64,000 nt of DNA from Streptococcus sanguinis (GTDB taxonomy: Bacteria > Bacillota > Bacilli > Lactobacillales > Streptococcaceae): positions 558,001-622,000 of the forward strand of contig NZ_CP054570.1 of NCBI RefSeq assembly GCF_013343115.1. Reading direction: 5' to 3'. Of the stretch, positions 36,593 through 45,146 are shown in pieces. Both the position numbers and the translations under genes were made by a program. Positions within the stretch are counted from its first letter, which is position 1. Each line of letters begins with the position of its first letter. Under the pieces are notes generated by a model. It was not told the origin of the DNA, did not search any database, and was given only the letters and a program-made list of their open reading frames with translations.

Positions 36593-36622
36593 AGAAGCAG
36601 ACAAATTTGAAGGGAGAAGACA

Positions 36623-37558
36623 ATGTCAGTAAAGGTCAAAGACCTCTTAAAAATGTCTCGTCTGTCTCAGGAGTACGGAGATAAAGTTTTACTGGAGAAA
36701 GAAATTAAAACTTCAGATATTTCTCGGCCTGGACTTGAAATGACTGGATATTTTGATTTTTATACACCCGAGCGGATACAGCTGATTGGGATGAAAGAGT
36801 GGTCTTATCTGATGAAGATGAGCTCTCATAATCGCCATCAAGTACTGCTGAAAATGTTCCAGCCTGAGACGCCGGTGGTTATCATTGCTCGAAATTTAGA
36901 GATTCCTAAAGAAATGATTGATGCGGCTGATGAGAAGCAGGTTGCTATTCTTAGAAGCAAAGCCTCTACTAGCCGCTTGTCTGGAGAAATTTCCAGTTAT
37001 CTTGATTCTCGGCTAGCTGAGAGAACCAGTGTTCATGGGGTTCTGATGGATATCTATGGCATGGGGGTTCTCATCCAAGGGGACAGTGGAATTGGTAAAA
37101 GTGAGACTGGGCTTGAATTGGTTAAGCGTGGCCATCGTTTGGTTGCGGACGATCGAGTGGATATCTATGCTAAGGATGAAGTGACTCTTTGGGGAGAGCC
37201 AGCTGAAATCCTGCGCCACCTATTGGAAATTCGTGGTGTTGGTATCATCGATGTCATGAGTTTATACGGAGCCAGTGCAGTCAAAGATTCTTCTCAAGTT
37301 CAGATAGCTGTCTATTTGGAGAATTACGACACTCAAAAAACTTTTGACCGTCTAGGTAATGATACAGAGGAGCTGGAGGTTGCAGGTGTCAGAATTCCAC
37401 GTATTCGAATTCCTGTAAAGACTGGTCGCAATATCTCGGTCGTAATTGAGGCTGCGGCGATGAACTATCGAGCTAAGCAAATGGGCTATGATGCTACAAA
37501 GATATTTGAAGAGCGCCTCACCGATTTAATTAGCCGGAATGAGGTGAAACATGATTGA
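36623..37558 (+). CDS. hprK: HPr kinase/phosphorylase
   Basis: The 311-residue enzyme phosphorylates HPr on Ser46 and removes the phosphate, setting carbon catabolite repression through CcpA. It has Walker A GDSGIGKS (153-160) in the C-terminal domain and the family signature [16 protein letters not shown]. The N-terminal domain (1-130) is normal in length. It overlaps lgt by 8 bp, so the two are co-translated. HprK and CcpA are both encoded within this window. Confidence 0.97.
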   Translation: MSVKVKDLLKMSRLSQEYGDKVLLEKEIKTSDISRPGLEMTGYFDFYTPERIQLIGMKEWSYLMKMSSHNRHQVLLKMFQPETPVVIIARNLEIPKEMIDAADEKQVAILRSKASTSRLSGEISSYLDSRLAERTSVHGVLMDIYGMGVLIQGDSGIGKSETGLELVKRGHRLVADDRVDIYAKDEVTLWGEPAEILRHLLEIRGVGIIDVMSLYGASAVKDSSQVQIAVYLENYDTQKTFDRLGNDTEELEVAGVRIPRIRIPVKTGRNISVVIEAAAMNYRAKQMGYDATKIFEERLTDLISRNEVKHD

Positions 37559-38336
37559 TCCAGTAGCTATCCAACTAGGACCTATCAGTATTCGCTGGTA
37601 TGCCATCTGTATTGTCACGGGCTTAGTTTTAGCCGTTTATCTTGCCATGAAAGAGGCTCCGCGTCGGAAGATTATTCCTGATGATATTTTGGATTTTATC
37701 CTAGTGGCTTTTCCCGTAGCCATCGTGGGTGCCCGGCTTTATTACGTGGCCTTTGAATGGGATTATTACGGTAAGAATCTGATAAAAATCATTGATTTTT
37801 GGAATGGCGGAATAGCCGGGATTGCCATTTACGGTGGGCTGATAGCTGGTGCTATCGTTCTCTACTTTTTCTGTCGGAGAAGGCTGATTCATCCAGTTGA
37901 TTTTCTGGATATTGCAGCACCAAGTGTGATGATTGCCCAGAGTATTGGTCGCTGGGGAAATTTTGCCAACCATGAGGCCTATGGTGCGGCAGTTAAGAGT
38001 TTGGACTATCTGCCTAGCTTTATTCGTGAAAATATGTATATCGAGGGCAGCTACAGACAGCCAACCTTCCTCTATGAATCTGTATGGAATCTGATTGGTT
38101 TTATCTTGATTATTGTTCTCCGCCGTCGGCCTAAGTTGCTGAGACAGGGAGAAATCGCCGCCTTCTATCTAATTTGGTATGGATTTGGTCGGATGATTAT
38201 TGAGGGTATGCGGACGGACAGCCTCATGTTTGCTGGTCTGCGTGTTTCCCAATGGCTGTCGCTGATTCTTATTTTTGTCGGAATCGGCATCATCATTTAC
38301 CAAAGAAAAAAGAAAGCCCCTTATTATCAAGAATAA
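37551..38336 (+). CDS. lgt: Prolipoprotein diacylglyceryl transferase
   Basis: The 261-residue membrane enzyme transfers diacylglycerol to the lipobox cysteine of preprolipoproteins. It has seven membrane segments, the conserved [11 protein letters not shown] region and the family signature [13 protein letters not shown] near 140. It would process the lipoproteins predicted here at 2893-3921 and 14516-14914. It starts within hprK. Confidence 0.96.
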   Translation: MIDPVAIQLGPISIRWYAICIVTGLVLAVYLAMKEAPRRKIIPDDILDFILVAFPVAIVGARLYYVAFEWDYYGKNLIKIIDFWNGGIAGIAIYGGLIAGAIVLYFFCRRRLIHPVDFLDIAAPSVMIAQSIGRWGNFANHEAYGAAVKSLDYLPSFIRENMYIEGSYRQPTFLYESVWNLIGFILIIVLRRRPKLLRQGEIAAFYLIWYGFGRMIIEGMRTDSLMFAGLRVSQWLSLILIFVGIGIIIYQRKKKAPYYQE

Positions 38337-38392
38337 GAAATAATAGATCCGTTGACTCTTCTAAGAGATGTCAGCGATGAAAGGAGAGAAAT

Positions 38393-38791
38393 ATGATAAT
38401 TGAAATTGCTTATGCTTTACTGGCGGTTGCCCTCATTATCTTCGTGATTTATTTGACGATAACAGTCAAAAATCTGGGCGAGAAAGCTGGTAAGATGCTT
38501 GATGAAACTGAAAATACCATCAAGGTTTTGACTTCTGATGTTAACGTGACCCTTCATCAAACCAATGATTTGCTGGCCAAGGTCAATGTTTTAACTGACG
38601 ACATCAATCAAAAAGTCGCAACTATTGATCCTTTGTTTACAGCTGTAGCGGACCTGTCTGAGTCTGTTTCAGATTTAAACGTTCAGGCACGCACGCTGAG
38701 TAAAAAAGCTGTGTCTGTTGGTAAGGGATCTGTCAAGACAACAGCTGGTTTATCTGCTTTGCGTTTTGCTTCAAAATTGTTTAAAAAATAA
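38393..38791 (+). CDS. DUF948-domain membrane-anchored protein
   Basis: The 132-residue protein has one N-terminal membrane helix (about 3-23) and a long amphipathic coiled-coil segment (NDLLAKVNVLTDDINQKVAT) typical of DUF948. AAAGGAGAG precedes the ATG. It lies 57 nt after lgt and 16 nt before a YtxH-type gene. Function is unknown; an envelope role is likely from context. Confidence 0.85.
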   Translation: MIIEIAYALLAVALIIFVIYLTITVKNLGEKAGKMLDETENTIKVLTSDVNVTLHQTNDLLAKVNVLTDDINQKVATIDPLFTAVADLSESVSDLNVQARTLSKKAVSVGKGSVKTTAGLSALRFASKLFKK

Positions 38792-38806
38792 GAAAGAAGG
38801 TCTATT

Positions 38807-39289
38807 ATGGGAAAATTTTCATCACTGTTATTGGGCGCCGTTACAGGTGCAGCTGCTGCCTATTTTCTGACCAGTAAGAAAGGAAAGGAAACGACAGATA
38901 AGGTTCGGGACTTTGTTAAGGAATACCAAGAAAATCCTGATGATATTCACGAAGCTGTCGTTCAGTCTGCTAAAGACTTTTCAAATCAAGCTGTCAGCGC
39001 AATCCAACAAACCAAAGAAAAAGTTGAGAAAGGCGAGATTACAACTGAAACAGTCATCGAATCGGTCAAAGAAACGACAAAGTCAGTAGTTGACTACTCG
39101 CAAGATAAGTTTAACGAAATCAAAGAAAAATTTGATAAAGAAGAAAGCAGCTTTGCTGAGGAAGAACCTGTGATCTTCGAAGAGGAAGAAGAGGAACCTT
39201 CAGAAGAAATCATCATTGACTTCGGAGCAGAAGTGACAGAAGGACAAGAAGAGAAGGCTGTTGAAACTGATAATCAAGAAGAAAAATAA
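38807..39289 (+). CDS. YtxH-domain protein
   Basis: The 160-residue protein starts with a glycine/alanine-rich hydrophobic segment (SLLLGAVTGAAAAYFL) and KKGKETTDKVRDFVKEY, the YtxH domain, then a long coiled coil and a strongly acidic C-terminus. YtxH proteins are often general-stress linked. It is closely spaced after the DUF948 gene. Function is unknown. Confidence 0.82.
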   Translation: MGKFSSLLLGAVTGAAAAYFLTSKKGKETTDKVRDFVKEYQENPDDIHEAVVQSAKDFSNQAVSAIQQTKEKVEKGEITTETVIESVKETTKSVVDYSQDKFNEIKEKFDKEESSFAEEEPVIFEEEEEEPSEEIIIDFGAEVTEGQEEKAVETDNQEEK

Positions 39290-39292
39290 AAT

Positions 39293-39326
39293 AAAGAAGA
39301 TTAGCAAAATTGCTAGTCTTCTTTGT
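39293..39326 (+). terminator. Terminator after the YtxH gene
   Basis: AAAGAAGATTAGC (39293-39305) pairs with GCTAGTCTTCTTT (39312-39324) with one G-T pair. Confidence 0.8.
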
Positions 39327-39336
39327 TTACAAGAAC

Positions 39337-39376
39337 GAAAAAAGAACCAAGGACATAAGGCGTCTTCGGTTTCTTC
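39337..39376 (-). terminator. Probable terminator of the DUF3270 gene
   Basis: On the minus strand AAGAAACC and GGTTCTTTTTT flank GAAGAC-GCCTTAT-GTCCTT, forming an imperfect hairpin with a T run. Confidence 0.55.
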
Positions 39377-39416
39377 TTATATTTTTATTTTAAAATCGTA
39401 GAATCACAGGGTTGGT

Positions 39417-39719
39417 TTATTTGCTAGTTTGGCGTTTCTTTGCGAACAGGCGATAAGATTGAATGCTAATCAAGCTAGAAGCAATGGCCAAAGTGAAGGA
39501 CATAAATGTATTCATTTTTAAACTCAAAAATACAAAGCTAAACAAAACTGTCAAGACACAGAAAACAGCAATATTTAAGAAGAAAAAGAGTTCACTTAAT
39601 CTTGGTGATGTTTCTGCTTCAGGTAGGTATTCTTGATAGAGTGGTGTTTGTTCAGATTCAATTTCTTGATAGTAGTAGTCAGTTGGGTCATCATATTGTT
39701 GGTATTTTCTTACGTGCAT
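39417..39719 (-). CDS. DUF3270-family membrane protein
   Basis: This 100-residue protein is hydrophilic and tyrosine-rich at the N-terminus (YQQYDDPTDYYYQ), then has two membrane segments (about 44-66 and 70-88). It matches the streptococcal DUF3270 family. AAGGAG precedes the ATG and a TAGAAT-type -10 lies upstream. Function is unknown. Confidence 0.82.
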   Translation of the reverse strand: MHVRKYQQYDDPTDYYYQEIESEQTPLYQEYLPEAETSPRLSELFFFLNIAVFCVLTVLFSFVFLSLKMNTFMSFTLAIASSLISIQSYRLFAKKRQTSK

Positions 39720-39834
39720 AATTCTCTCTCCTTACAGTACCCTCTAATTCTACCATTTTTTTGCAGTTTTAAATATTACAAAAGGATTACAAAACGAATA
39801 AATTCGAATGAAAAACCACTCCTTTATATTTTTT

Positions 39835-39843
39835 TGCTATAAT
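39835..39843 (+). promoter_or_regulatory. Extended -10 six bases before the U32 start codon
   Basis: TGC plus TATAAT (39835-39843) is followed by only six bases before the ATG at 39850. No ribosome-binding site is present, so the message is probably leaderless. Confidence 0.65.
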
Positions 39844-39849
39844 GGTTGT

Positions 39850-40779
39850 ATGAAAAAGATAATTATTACAGCAACAGCTGAAAGTATAGAACAAGTTGAA
39901 GAACTTTTGGAGGCAAATGTCGATCGAATTTATGTCGGTGAGAAAAATTATGGCCTTCGTTTGCCTCATAATTTTAGTTTAGACGAATTAACTCGAATTT
40001 CTGACTTAGTTCACCAGACAGGAAAAGAGTTGACCGTTGCAGTGAACGCGCTCATGCATCAGGAAATGATGGATAATATCAAGCCCTACCTTGATTTCTT
40101 GCAGGAGATTGGAGCAGATTATATTACCGTTGGAGATGCTGGTGTTTTCTATGTGCTGCAGCGAGATGGCTACAAATTAAAGACTATTTACGATGCCTCG
40201 ACCATGGTTACCAGCAGCCGTCAGATTAATTTTTGGGCTAAGAACGCAGGAGTTTCAGAAGCTGTCCTAGCGCGTGAGATTCCTTCTGCTGAGCTTTTTA
40301 AGATGCCAGAGATTCTGGAAATTCCTGCTGAAGTCTTGGTTTACGGAGCTAGTGTCATCCATCACTCCAAGCGTCCTCTTTTGCAGAATTACTATAATTT
40401 TACTCATATCGATGATGAAAAGACACGGGAGCGAGACCTCTTTCTGGCGGAACCAAGCGATCCGCAGAGCCATTACTCGATTTTTGAGGACAATCATGGT
40501 ACTCATATTTTTGCCAATAATGACTTGGATTTGATGACCAAGCTGATAGAGTTGGTTGACCATGGCTTCTGCCACTGGAAGTTGGAAGGTCTCTACACAC
40601 CTGGTCACAACTTTGTCGAGATTGCTAAGATTTTTGTAGAGGCAAGGGATTTGATTGAAGCAGGCAAGTTTAGCTCAGATCAAGCCTTTGTGCTGGATGA
40701 GGCGATTCACAAACTGCATCCGAAAAATCGTTTTCTCGATACCGGATTTTATGATTATGACCCTGATATGGTAAAATAA
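39850..40779 (+). CDS. U32-family peptidase-like protein, short form (YrrN/TrhP-like)
   Basis: The 309-residue protein has the U32 fold (KKIIITATAESIEQVEELLE, YVGEKNYGLRLPHNF, TVGDAGVFYVLQ). A short and a long U32 protein encoded together, as here with 41005-42291, correspond to Bacillus YrrN and YrrO, known as TrhP1 and TrhP2, which help make 5-hydroxyuridine at tRNA wobble position 34. The start at 39850 is placed after the -10 box; the earlier frame from 39808 overlaps the promoter. It may be translated from a leaderless mRNA. Confidence 0.88.
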   Translation: MKKIIITATAESIEQVEELLEANVDRIYVGEKNYGLRLPHNFSLDELTRISDLVHQTGKELTVAVNALMHQEMMDNIKPYLDFLQEIGADYITVGDAGVFYVLQRDGYKLKTIYDASTMVTSSRQINFWAKNAGVSEAVLAREIPSAELFKMPEILEIPAEVLVYGASVIHHSKRPLLQNYYNFTHIDDEKTRERDLFLAEPSDPQSHYSIFEDNHGTHIFANNDLDLMTKLIELVDHGFCHWKLEGLYTPGHNFVEIAKIFVEARDLIEAGKFSSDQAFVLDEAIHKLHPKNRFLDTGFYDYDPDMVK

Positions 40780-40790
40780 AATTAGAAACG

Positions 40791-40816
40791 AGAACTCTTT
40801 TTAGGAGTTCTTTTTT
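40791..40816 (+). terminator. Terminator between the two U32 genes
   Basis: AGAACTC (40791-40797) pairs with GAGTTCT (40805-40811), followed by TTTTT. Confidence 0.8.
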
Positions 40817-40927
40817 GAGAATAAAAAACATTTATAAATTAGGGTTAAAAAATAGATATTTTTAAATATTTTTTGAATTAATTCGAATAATCTGAAAATT
40901 AGAATTGTGAAAATAATTCAAAGAACC

Positions 40928-40956
40928 TTGCTTTTAGGGGTAAATTACTATAAAAT
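40928..40956 (+). promoter_or_regulatory. Promoter of the long U32 gene
   Basis: A -35 TTGCTT (40928-40933) and -10 TAAAAT (40951-40956) are 17 nt apart. Confidence 0.6.
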
Positions 40957-41004
40957 AATAAGGATTAGACATCAACACTTTTATATTGCAAATAGGAGAA
41001 AATG

Positions 41005-42291
41005 ATGGCAAGAAAGTTGAAACGACCAGAGGTGTTATCACCTGCTGGTACTTTGGAAAAGCTAAAAGTAGCTGTTCGATATGGAGCAGATGCTGTTTTT
41101 ATTGGCGGACAGGCCTATGGTCTGCGCAGCCGAGCTGGGAACTTTACCTTTGAACAGATGGAAGAAGGGGTTCAGTTTGCGGCTAGTTATGGTGCCAAGG
41201 TCTATGTCGCGGCCAATATGGTCATGCACGAGGGCAATGAAGAGGGAGCTGGTGAGTGGTTCCGCCGTTTGCGAGACATCGGGATTGCGGCTGTCATTGT
41301 TTCAGATCCAGCTTTGATTGCTATTGCAGCATCAGAAGCACCTGGTCTGGAAATCCACCTATCAACTCAGGCCAGTGCGACCAACTATGAAACGCTTGAA
41401 TTTTGGAAGAATTTAGGACTGACTCGCGTTGTCCTAGCTCGCGAAGTTTCTATGGCTGAGCTGGCTGAGATTCGCCGACGTACTGACGTTGAAATAGAAG
41501 CCTTTGTTCATGGAGCCATGTGTATTTCTTACTCCGGCCGCTGTACGTTATCCAACCACATGAGTATGCGCGATGCCAATCGTGGAGGCTGCTCGCAATC
41601 CTGTCGTTGGAAATACGACCTCTACGACATGCCTTTTGGTCAAGAACGTAAGAGCTTGAAGGGTGAAGTTCCAGAAGAATTTTCCATGTCCGCAGTTGAT
41701 ATGTCCATGATTGACCGCATACCAGACATGATTGAAAATGGAGTGGATAGCTTGAAGATTGAGGGACGGATGAAGTCTATTCATTACGTTTCTACGGTGA
41801 CTAACTGCTATAAAGCAGCTGTGAATGCTTATCTAGAAAGTCCTGAAAAGTTCGAAGCTATCAAGCAGGATTTGGTCGATGAGATGTGGAAGGTTGCTCA
41901 ACGTGAATTGGCCACAGGATTCTACTATCATACTCCAACTGAAAATGAGCAGCTTTTCGGAGCGCGACGCAAGATTCCAGAATACAAATTTGTAGCTGAA
42001 GTAGTAGCTTATGACGCAGACAGTCAGACAGCGACTATTCGTCAGCGAAATGTTATTCATGAAGGAGATCAGGTTGAGTTTTACGGACCGGGCTTCCGTC
42101 ATTTTGAAACCTTTATCACAGACCTTCGAGATGCTGACGGTAACAAAATTGATCGGGCTCCTAATCCGATGGAACTCCTGACCATTCACTTGGAGCAGCC
42201 CGTAGAGGCTGGCGATATGGTGCGGGCTCGAAAGGAAGGCTTGATTAATCTTTACAAGGAAGATGGCACTAGCGTGACCGTCCGAGCTTAA
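41005..42291 (+). CDS. U32-family protein, long form (YrrO/TrhP-like)
   Basis: The 428-residue protein has RPEVLSPAGTLEKLKVAVRY, the family signature EAFVHGAMCISYSGRC and a later cysteine motif GGCSQSCRWKYDLYD, consistent with Fe-S-linked TrhP tRNA hydroxylation proteins. The start at 41005 is preferred over the adjacent ATG at 41002 because AGGAG is six bases upstream. Unlike the usual tight pair, it is separated from the short form by about 225 bp with its own promoter and terminator. The substrate is inferred as prephenate-dependent tRNA-U34. Confidence 0.92.
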   Translation: MARKLKRPEVLSPAGTLEKLKVAVRYGADAVFIGGQAYGLRSRAGNFTFEQMEEGVQFAASYGAKVYVAANMVMHEGNEEGAGEWFRRLRDIGIAAVIVSDPALIAIAASEAPGLEIHLSTQASATNYETLEFWKNLGLTRVVLAREVSMAELAEIRRRTDVEIEAFVHGAMCISYSGRCTLSNHMSMRDANRGGCSQSCRWKYDLYDMPFGQERKSLKGEVPEEFSMSAVDMSMIDRIPDMIENGVDSLKIEGRMKSIHYVSTVTNCYKAAVNAYLESPEKFEAIKQDLVDEMWKVAQRELATGFYYHTPTENEQLFGARRKIPEYKFVAEVVAYDADSQTATIRQRNVIHEGDQVEFYGPGFRHFETFITDLRDADGNKIDRAPNPMELLTIHLEQPVEAGDMVRARKEGLINLYKEDGTSVTVRA

Positions 42292-42363
42292 TATTTTATT
42301 CATAGGTGGCTTTTTAATCTAAAAGCCATTTTTATGAATAGAGGTTTTCAGAGAGGAAATAAC

Positions 42364-42687
42364 GTGATTCAGGTTTACGGAGATATTCTTGATGAGGAGA
42401 CTCGCTGCCAGCATTATCACAGTGAAAGAGATATCATAGCCCTTAAGTGCTTTGCTTGTCAGAAGTACTATCCTTGCTTTCTCTGCCATGACCGCTACGA
42501 AGACCATGCTTTTCTGGCCTATCCCATGAGTCGGTCAGAAGATCGAGTAGTTCTTTGCGGACATTGCAGGACAGAGCTGACTATTTCTCAGTACCTTGGC
42601 TGTGAGGATGCCTGTCCTATCTGTAATCATCCTTTTAATCCAGGATGCAAGAAGCATCGATCAATTTATTTTCAGACAAACAAATAA
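42364..42687 (+). CDS. CHY-type zinc finger protein
   Basis: The 107-residue protein carries a dense array of metal ligands: CQHYH, CFAC, CFLCH, CGHC and CPICNH, matching the CHY zinc finger family (Hot13-like in yeast). The likely start is GTG at 42364 because AGAGAGGA lies just upstream; the ATG at 42334 has no such site. No membrane segment is seen. The biological role in streptococci is unknown. It converges with the next gene, sharing a palindromic terminator. Confidence 0.85.
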   Translation: MIQVYGDILDEETRCQHYHSERDIIALKCFACQKYYPCFLCHDRYEDHAFLAYPMSRSEDRVVLCGHCRTELTISQYLGCEDACPICNHPFNPGCKKHRSIYFQTNK

Positions 42688-42717
42688 CTCTTCCATCCAG
42701 CTGGATGGAAGAGTTAT
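42684..42717. terminator. Perfect 34-bp palindromic bidirectional terminator
   Basis: ATAACTCTTCCATCCAG (42684-42700) is followed at once by its exact complement (42701-42717). The stop codons of both converging genes (42685-42687 plus strand and 42714-42716 minus strand) lie inside the palindrome. Confidence 0.85.
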
Positions 42718-43055
42718 CTTTTGAAACGACGGTTGGTGACGCGAATGTCTTTCTTTTGGGCTTCACGGATATTATTGGGTACGAGACTGATTCGCTTGAT
42801 GTCCTGCACGCGGATAATAGTGGTCATACTTTTCTTGAAATTCTTGATAATCAGCTGCAGGCGCTCGCGATCGTATTTGACAATATCGCCGGTGAAGCTT
42901 TTATCCAAAAAGATAACGTGGACACCAGATTGTTTTCGCAGAGCTAGTTCAATGGTACGCAGAATGCGGCCGCTGTCCTCTGGTCCCTGTTCATTCTTTT
43001 TGCCACTGATAAATTCGTTGGCTCTTTGTAAAATCATTTCGAGATATTTTTTCAT
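42714..43055 (-). CDS. Hypothetical protein, 113 residues
   Basis: I do not recognise this family with confidence. The protein is basic, with a helical N-terminal half (MKKYLEMILQRANEFISG, LRTIELALRK) and a C-terminal strand-rich half (VHVIFLDKSFTGDIVKYDRE, then IIRVQDIKRISL). The latter pattern resembles YolD-like small regulators, but the match is weak. The ATG at 43055 has GGAG upstream; an ATG five codons earlier is less likely. It is convergent with the CHY protein gene. Confidence 0.7.
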   Translation of the reverse strand: MKKYLEMILQRANEFISGKKNEQGPEDSGRILRTIELALRKQSGVHVIFLDKSFTGDIVKYDRERLQLIIKNFKKSMTTIIRVQDIKRISLVPNNIREAQKKDIRVTNRRFKR

Positions 43056-43160
43056 AGCTAAAATCTCCATAACTTGTTACAATATATTATATAACAAAAT
43101 TCCCTAAATTGTAAATTCTTTTACGAATTATTAGTTGGAAAATAAAACAAGAGGTGAAAT

Positions 43161-43373
43161 ATGACTGAATTTACATTCGAAATCGAAGAAAAACTTCTGG
43201 TCCTGTCTGAAAATGACAAGGGCTGGACCAAGGAACTCAACCGAGTTAGCTTTAACGGAGCACCAGCTAAGTATGATATTCGGACTTGGAGTCCAGACCA
43301 CAGCAAAATGGGCAAGGGAATTACACTTTCTAATGAAGAATTCCAAGTTCTCGTGGATGCATTTAAAAACTGA
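43161..43373 (+). CDS. YdbC-like PC4-family single-strand nucleic-acid-binding protein
   Basis: The 70-residue protein matches the small bacterial PC4-like proteins typified by lactococcal YdbC, which bind single-stranded DNA through a beta-sheet platform (KLLVLSENDKGWTKELNRVS, then YDIRTWSPDHSKMGKG). AAGAGGTG precedes the ATG. It is a monocistronic gene ending at a strong terminator. Its physiological role is not defined. Confidence 0.88.
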   Translation: MTEFTFEIEEKLLVLSENDKGWTKELNRVSFNGAPAKYDIRTWSPDHSKMGKGITLSNEEFQVLVDAFKN

Positions 43374-43396
43374 TAGAGAAAGCTCTATCAGTTTTT
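43365..43396. terminator. Terminator between the PC4-like gene and bioY
   Basis: AAAAACTGATAGAG (43365-43378) pairs perfectly with CTCTATCAGTTTTT (43383-43396) around a 4-nt loop, with T and A tracts either side. Confidence 0.9.
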
Positions 43397-43397
43397 T

Positions 43398-43943
43398 CTA
43401 TTTCTCTGAAAAGTAGGGATGGAATTTCAGACTCTTAAAAATAGGAATGCTGATAATGGTGATGGCAACCATTTTTAGCAAGTCAGGCAGGATAAAAGGA
43501 GTAAGACCAACCGCGACCGACTTAGAGAAATCAAATCCTCCCAAAAAATGGAGTCCTAGGATACCACCGACAAAGACGAGAGCATCACCCAATACATTGG
43601 CTATAAAAACCATATAGAAAGGACTGTCCTTATGGGTCAGACTGGATGTCACAAAGGCAAAGAGTAAGTAGAACCAGAGATAGCCGGCGCTAGGGCCAAA
43701 GAGAGCCTGGAAACCACCACTTCCTCCAGCAAAGACCGGTAGGCCGATAGCTCCCAGCAGCAGATAAATAAAGACTGACAAAACAGCTTCGCGAGGTTTG
43801 AAAATCGTTGCAATCAAACCGACAGCAAAAGTCTGCAGCGTGATGGGAACGGGGCCGATGGAAATAGTTAATTGGGACAGGACAGCTAGGAAGGCAGCTC
43901 CGATAGCCGGGAGGGCAAGAAGAAATGCTTTGTTCTTGTTCAT
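43398..43943 (-). CDS. bioY: Biotin ECF transporter S component BioY
   Basis: The 181-residue membrane protein has six segments and the BioY signature region (PVPITLQTFAVGLIA, GAIGLPVFAGGSGGFQALFG, GPSAGYLWFYLL). It binds biotin and works with an energy-coupling factor module encoded elsewhere. The start is 43943, after GAGG; an extended frame to 44030 lacks a ribosome-binding site. No BirA box was seen. Confidence 0.92.
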   Translation of the reverse strand: MNKNKAFLLALPAIGAAFLAVLSQLTISIGPVPITLQTFAVGLIATIFKPREAVLSVFIYLLLGAIGLPVFAGGSGGFQALFGPSAGYLWFYLLFAFVTSSLTHKDSPFYMVFIANVLGDALVFVGGILGLHFLGGFDFSKSVAVGLTPFILPDLLKMVAITIISIPIFKSLKFHPYFSEK

Positions 43944-43990
43944 AAATAGTAAACCTCTTTTTAATTTTATGGTAACTATTTTAAAAGCTA

Positions 43991-44028
43991 AATAAAAAAA
44001 AGTCAAGTCCTTCTTAATCGGACGAGAC
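43991..44028 (-). terminator. Hairpin between the small peptide gene and bioY
   Basis: On the minus strand GTC..GTCC and GGAC..GAC (plus 44020-44028 and 44002-44010) pair with a 2-by-2 internal mismatch, followed by a long T run. Confidence 0.55.
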
Positions 44029-44046
44029 AATTATACAGACAGATTC

Positions 44047-44154
44047 TTATTTTCGTTTCTTGCTTCTGATGAGCAAGACGAAGAAGGCGATAAGACCAAA
44101 AATATTAAAGAAAAGGATGCCCAAGGCCGCAAGAAGTTTTTTTGTTTTACTCAT
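44047..44154 (-). CDS. 35-residue single-pass membrane peptide
   Basis: This short gene encodes 35 residues: a basic start (MSKTKKLLAAL), a hydrophobic helix (GILFFNIFGLIAFFVLLI) and a basic end (RSKKRK), a one-helix membrane peptide with positive ends. The ATG at 44154 follows GAGGAAAA. It lies upstream of bioY on the same strand, with a hairpin between. Its composition could also fit a toxin-like or regulatory small protein; nothing decides this. It was found by reading the gap. Confidence 0.65.
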   Translation of the reverse strand: MSKTKKLLAALGILFFNIFGLIAFFVLLIRSKKRK

Positions 44155-44296
44155 CAGTTTTCCTCATTTCTGGATTGCTTTGTACTATCATATCAAAATT
44201 TTCAATGTTTGAATAGGCTTCATTAGAAAAATTAGCTATAGCTTCAAACTATATTCTTATCAATAAAAAAGGATTATCTAAAAGTGCTATAAAGAA

Positions 44297-44325
44297 TTGC
44301 GGCAGCACACTTTGATTGATATAAT
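44297..44325 (+). promoter_or_regulatory. Promoter of the cyclase-family gene
   Basis: A -35 TTGCGG (44297-44302) and -10 TATAAT (44320-44325) are 17 nt apart, leaving about 85 nt to the start at 44415. Confidence 0.7.
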
Positions 44326-44414
44326 AATGCAAAAGTAAATAAGAGTTTTTGCTAGAGGTGTGGGTGCGTAATCAACATCTTCCTAAAGCAAGACTGACTA
44401 GATTGGAGAAGGCT

Positions 44415-45146
44415 ATGACAAATTTATTAAAAATTTATCAGGAACTACAGGAGAAAAAATGGGTTAACTTGTCCCATCAGATTAGGGAAGACAGTCCGCA
44501 TTTTCCAGCTCTGCCTGCCTTGGAGAAGAAGGATATTTTCACTTTGAAAGACGGTTTTCATGTTCAGCAGTTTTCTGTAGTTGGCCAGTACGGGACTCAT
44601 ATTGATGCTCCGATTCACTTTGTGGAGGGCGGTCGCTGGTTGGAAGAGATTGAGCTAAAAGATCTTTTCCTGCCTTTGGTGGTTATTGATAAGTCTAAGG
44701 AAGTAGCAGAGAATCCAGACTTTATTCTGGGCAAGCAGGATATTTTAGATTTTGAAGCGGAGCACGGGCAGATTGAGCCAGGAACGTTTGTTGCTTTTCG
44801 CTCAGACTGGTCCAAGCGTTGGCCAAGTCAATCAGCTATGCGCAATCTGGATGATCAGGAGATTCAGCATACTCCTGGGTGGGGACGGGATGCTCTAGAG
44901 TTCCTTATCCATGAGCGTGGTGTCAAGGCGGTAGGTCACGAAACTTTTGATACAGATGCGGGTATTCCTACAGCGGAGCATGGGCTGCTCAATGAATACT
45001 ATCTTTTGGAACAGGACATTTATCAGCTAGAAGTTATGACCAATCTGGATCAGCTGCCGGCTAAGGGTGCTCTCATCTCAATTAGCTTCCCTAACTGGCA
45101 TCAAGCCAGCGGTTCACCAGTTAGAGCTGTAGCTATTTTACCATAA
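44415..45146 (+). CDS. Cyclase-family hydrolase (kynurenine-formamidase-like)
   Basis: The 243-residue protein has the cyclase-family metal motif QYGTHIDAPIHF near residues 59-70 and HETFDTDAG later. Relatives hydrolyse formyl-kynurenine or related cyclic amides; no kynurenine pathway gene is visible here, so the substrate is unknown. The ATG at 44415 follows GGAGAAGG; the frame stays open to 44349 without a better signal. It stands alone. Confidence 0.85.
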   Translation: MTNLLKIYQELQEKKWVNLSHQIREDSPHFPALPALEKKDIFTLKDGFHVQQFSVVGQYGTHIDAPIHFVEGGRWLEEIELKDLFLPLVVIDKSKEVAENPDFILGKQDILDFEAEHGQIEPGTFVAFRSDWSKRWPSQSAMRNLDDQEIQHTPGWGRDALEFLIHERGVKAVGHETFDTDAGIPTAEHGLLNEYYLLEQDIYQLEVMTNLDQLPAKGALISISFPNWHQASGSPVRAVAILP

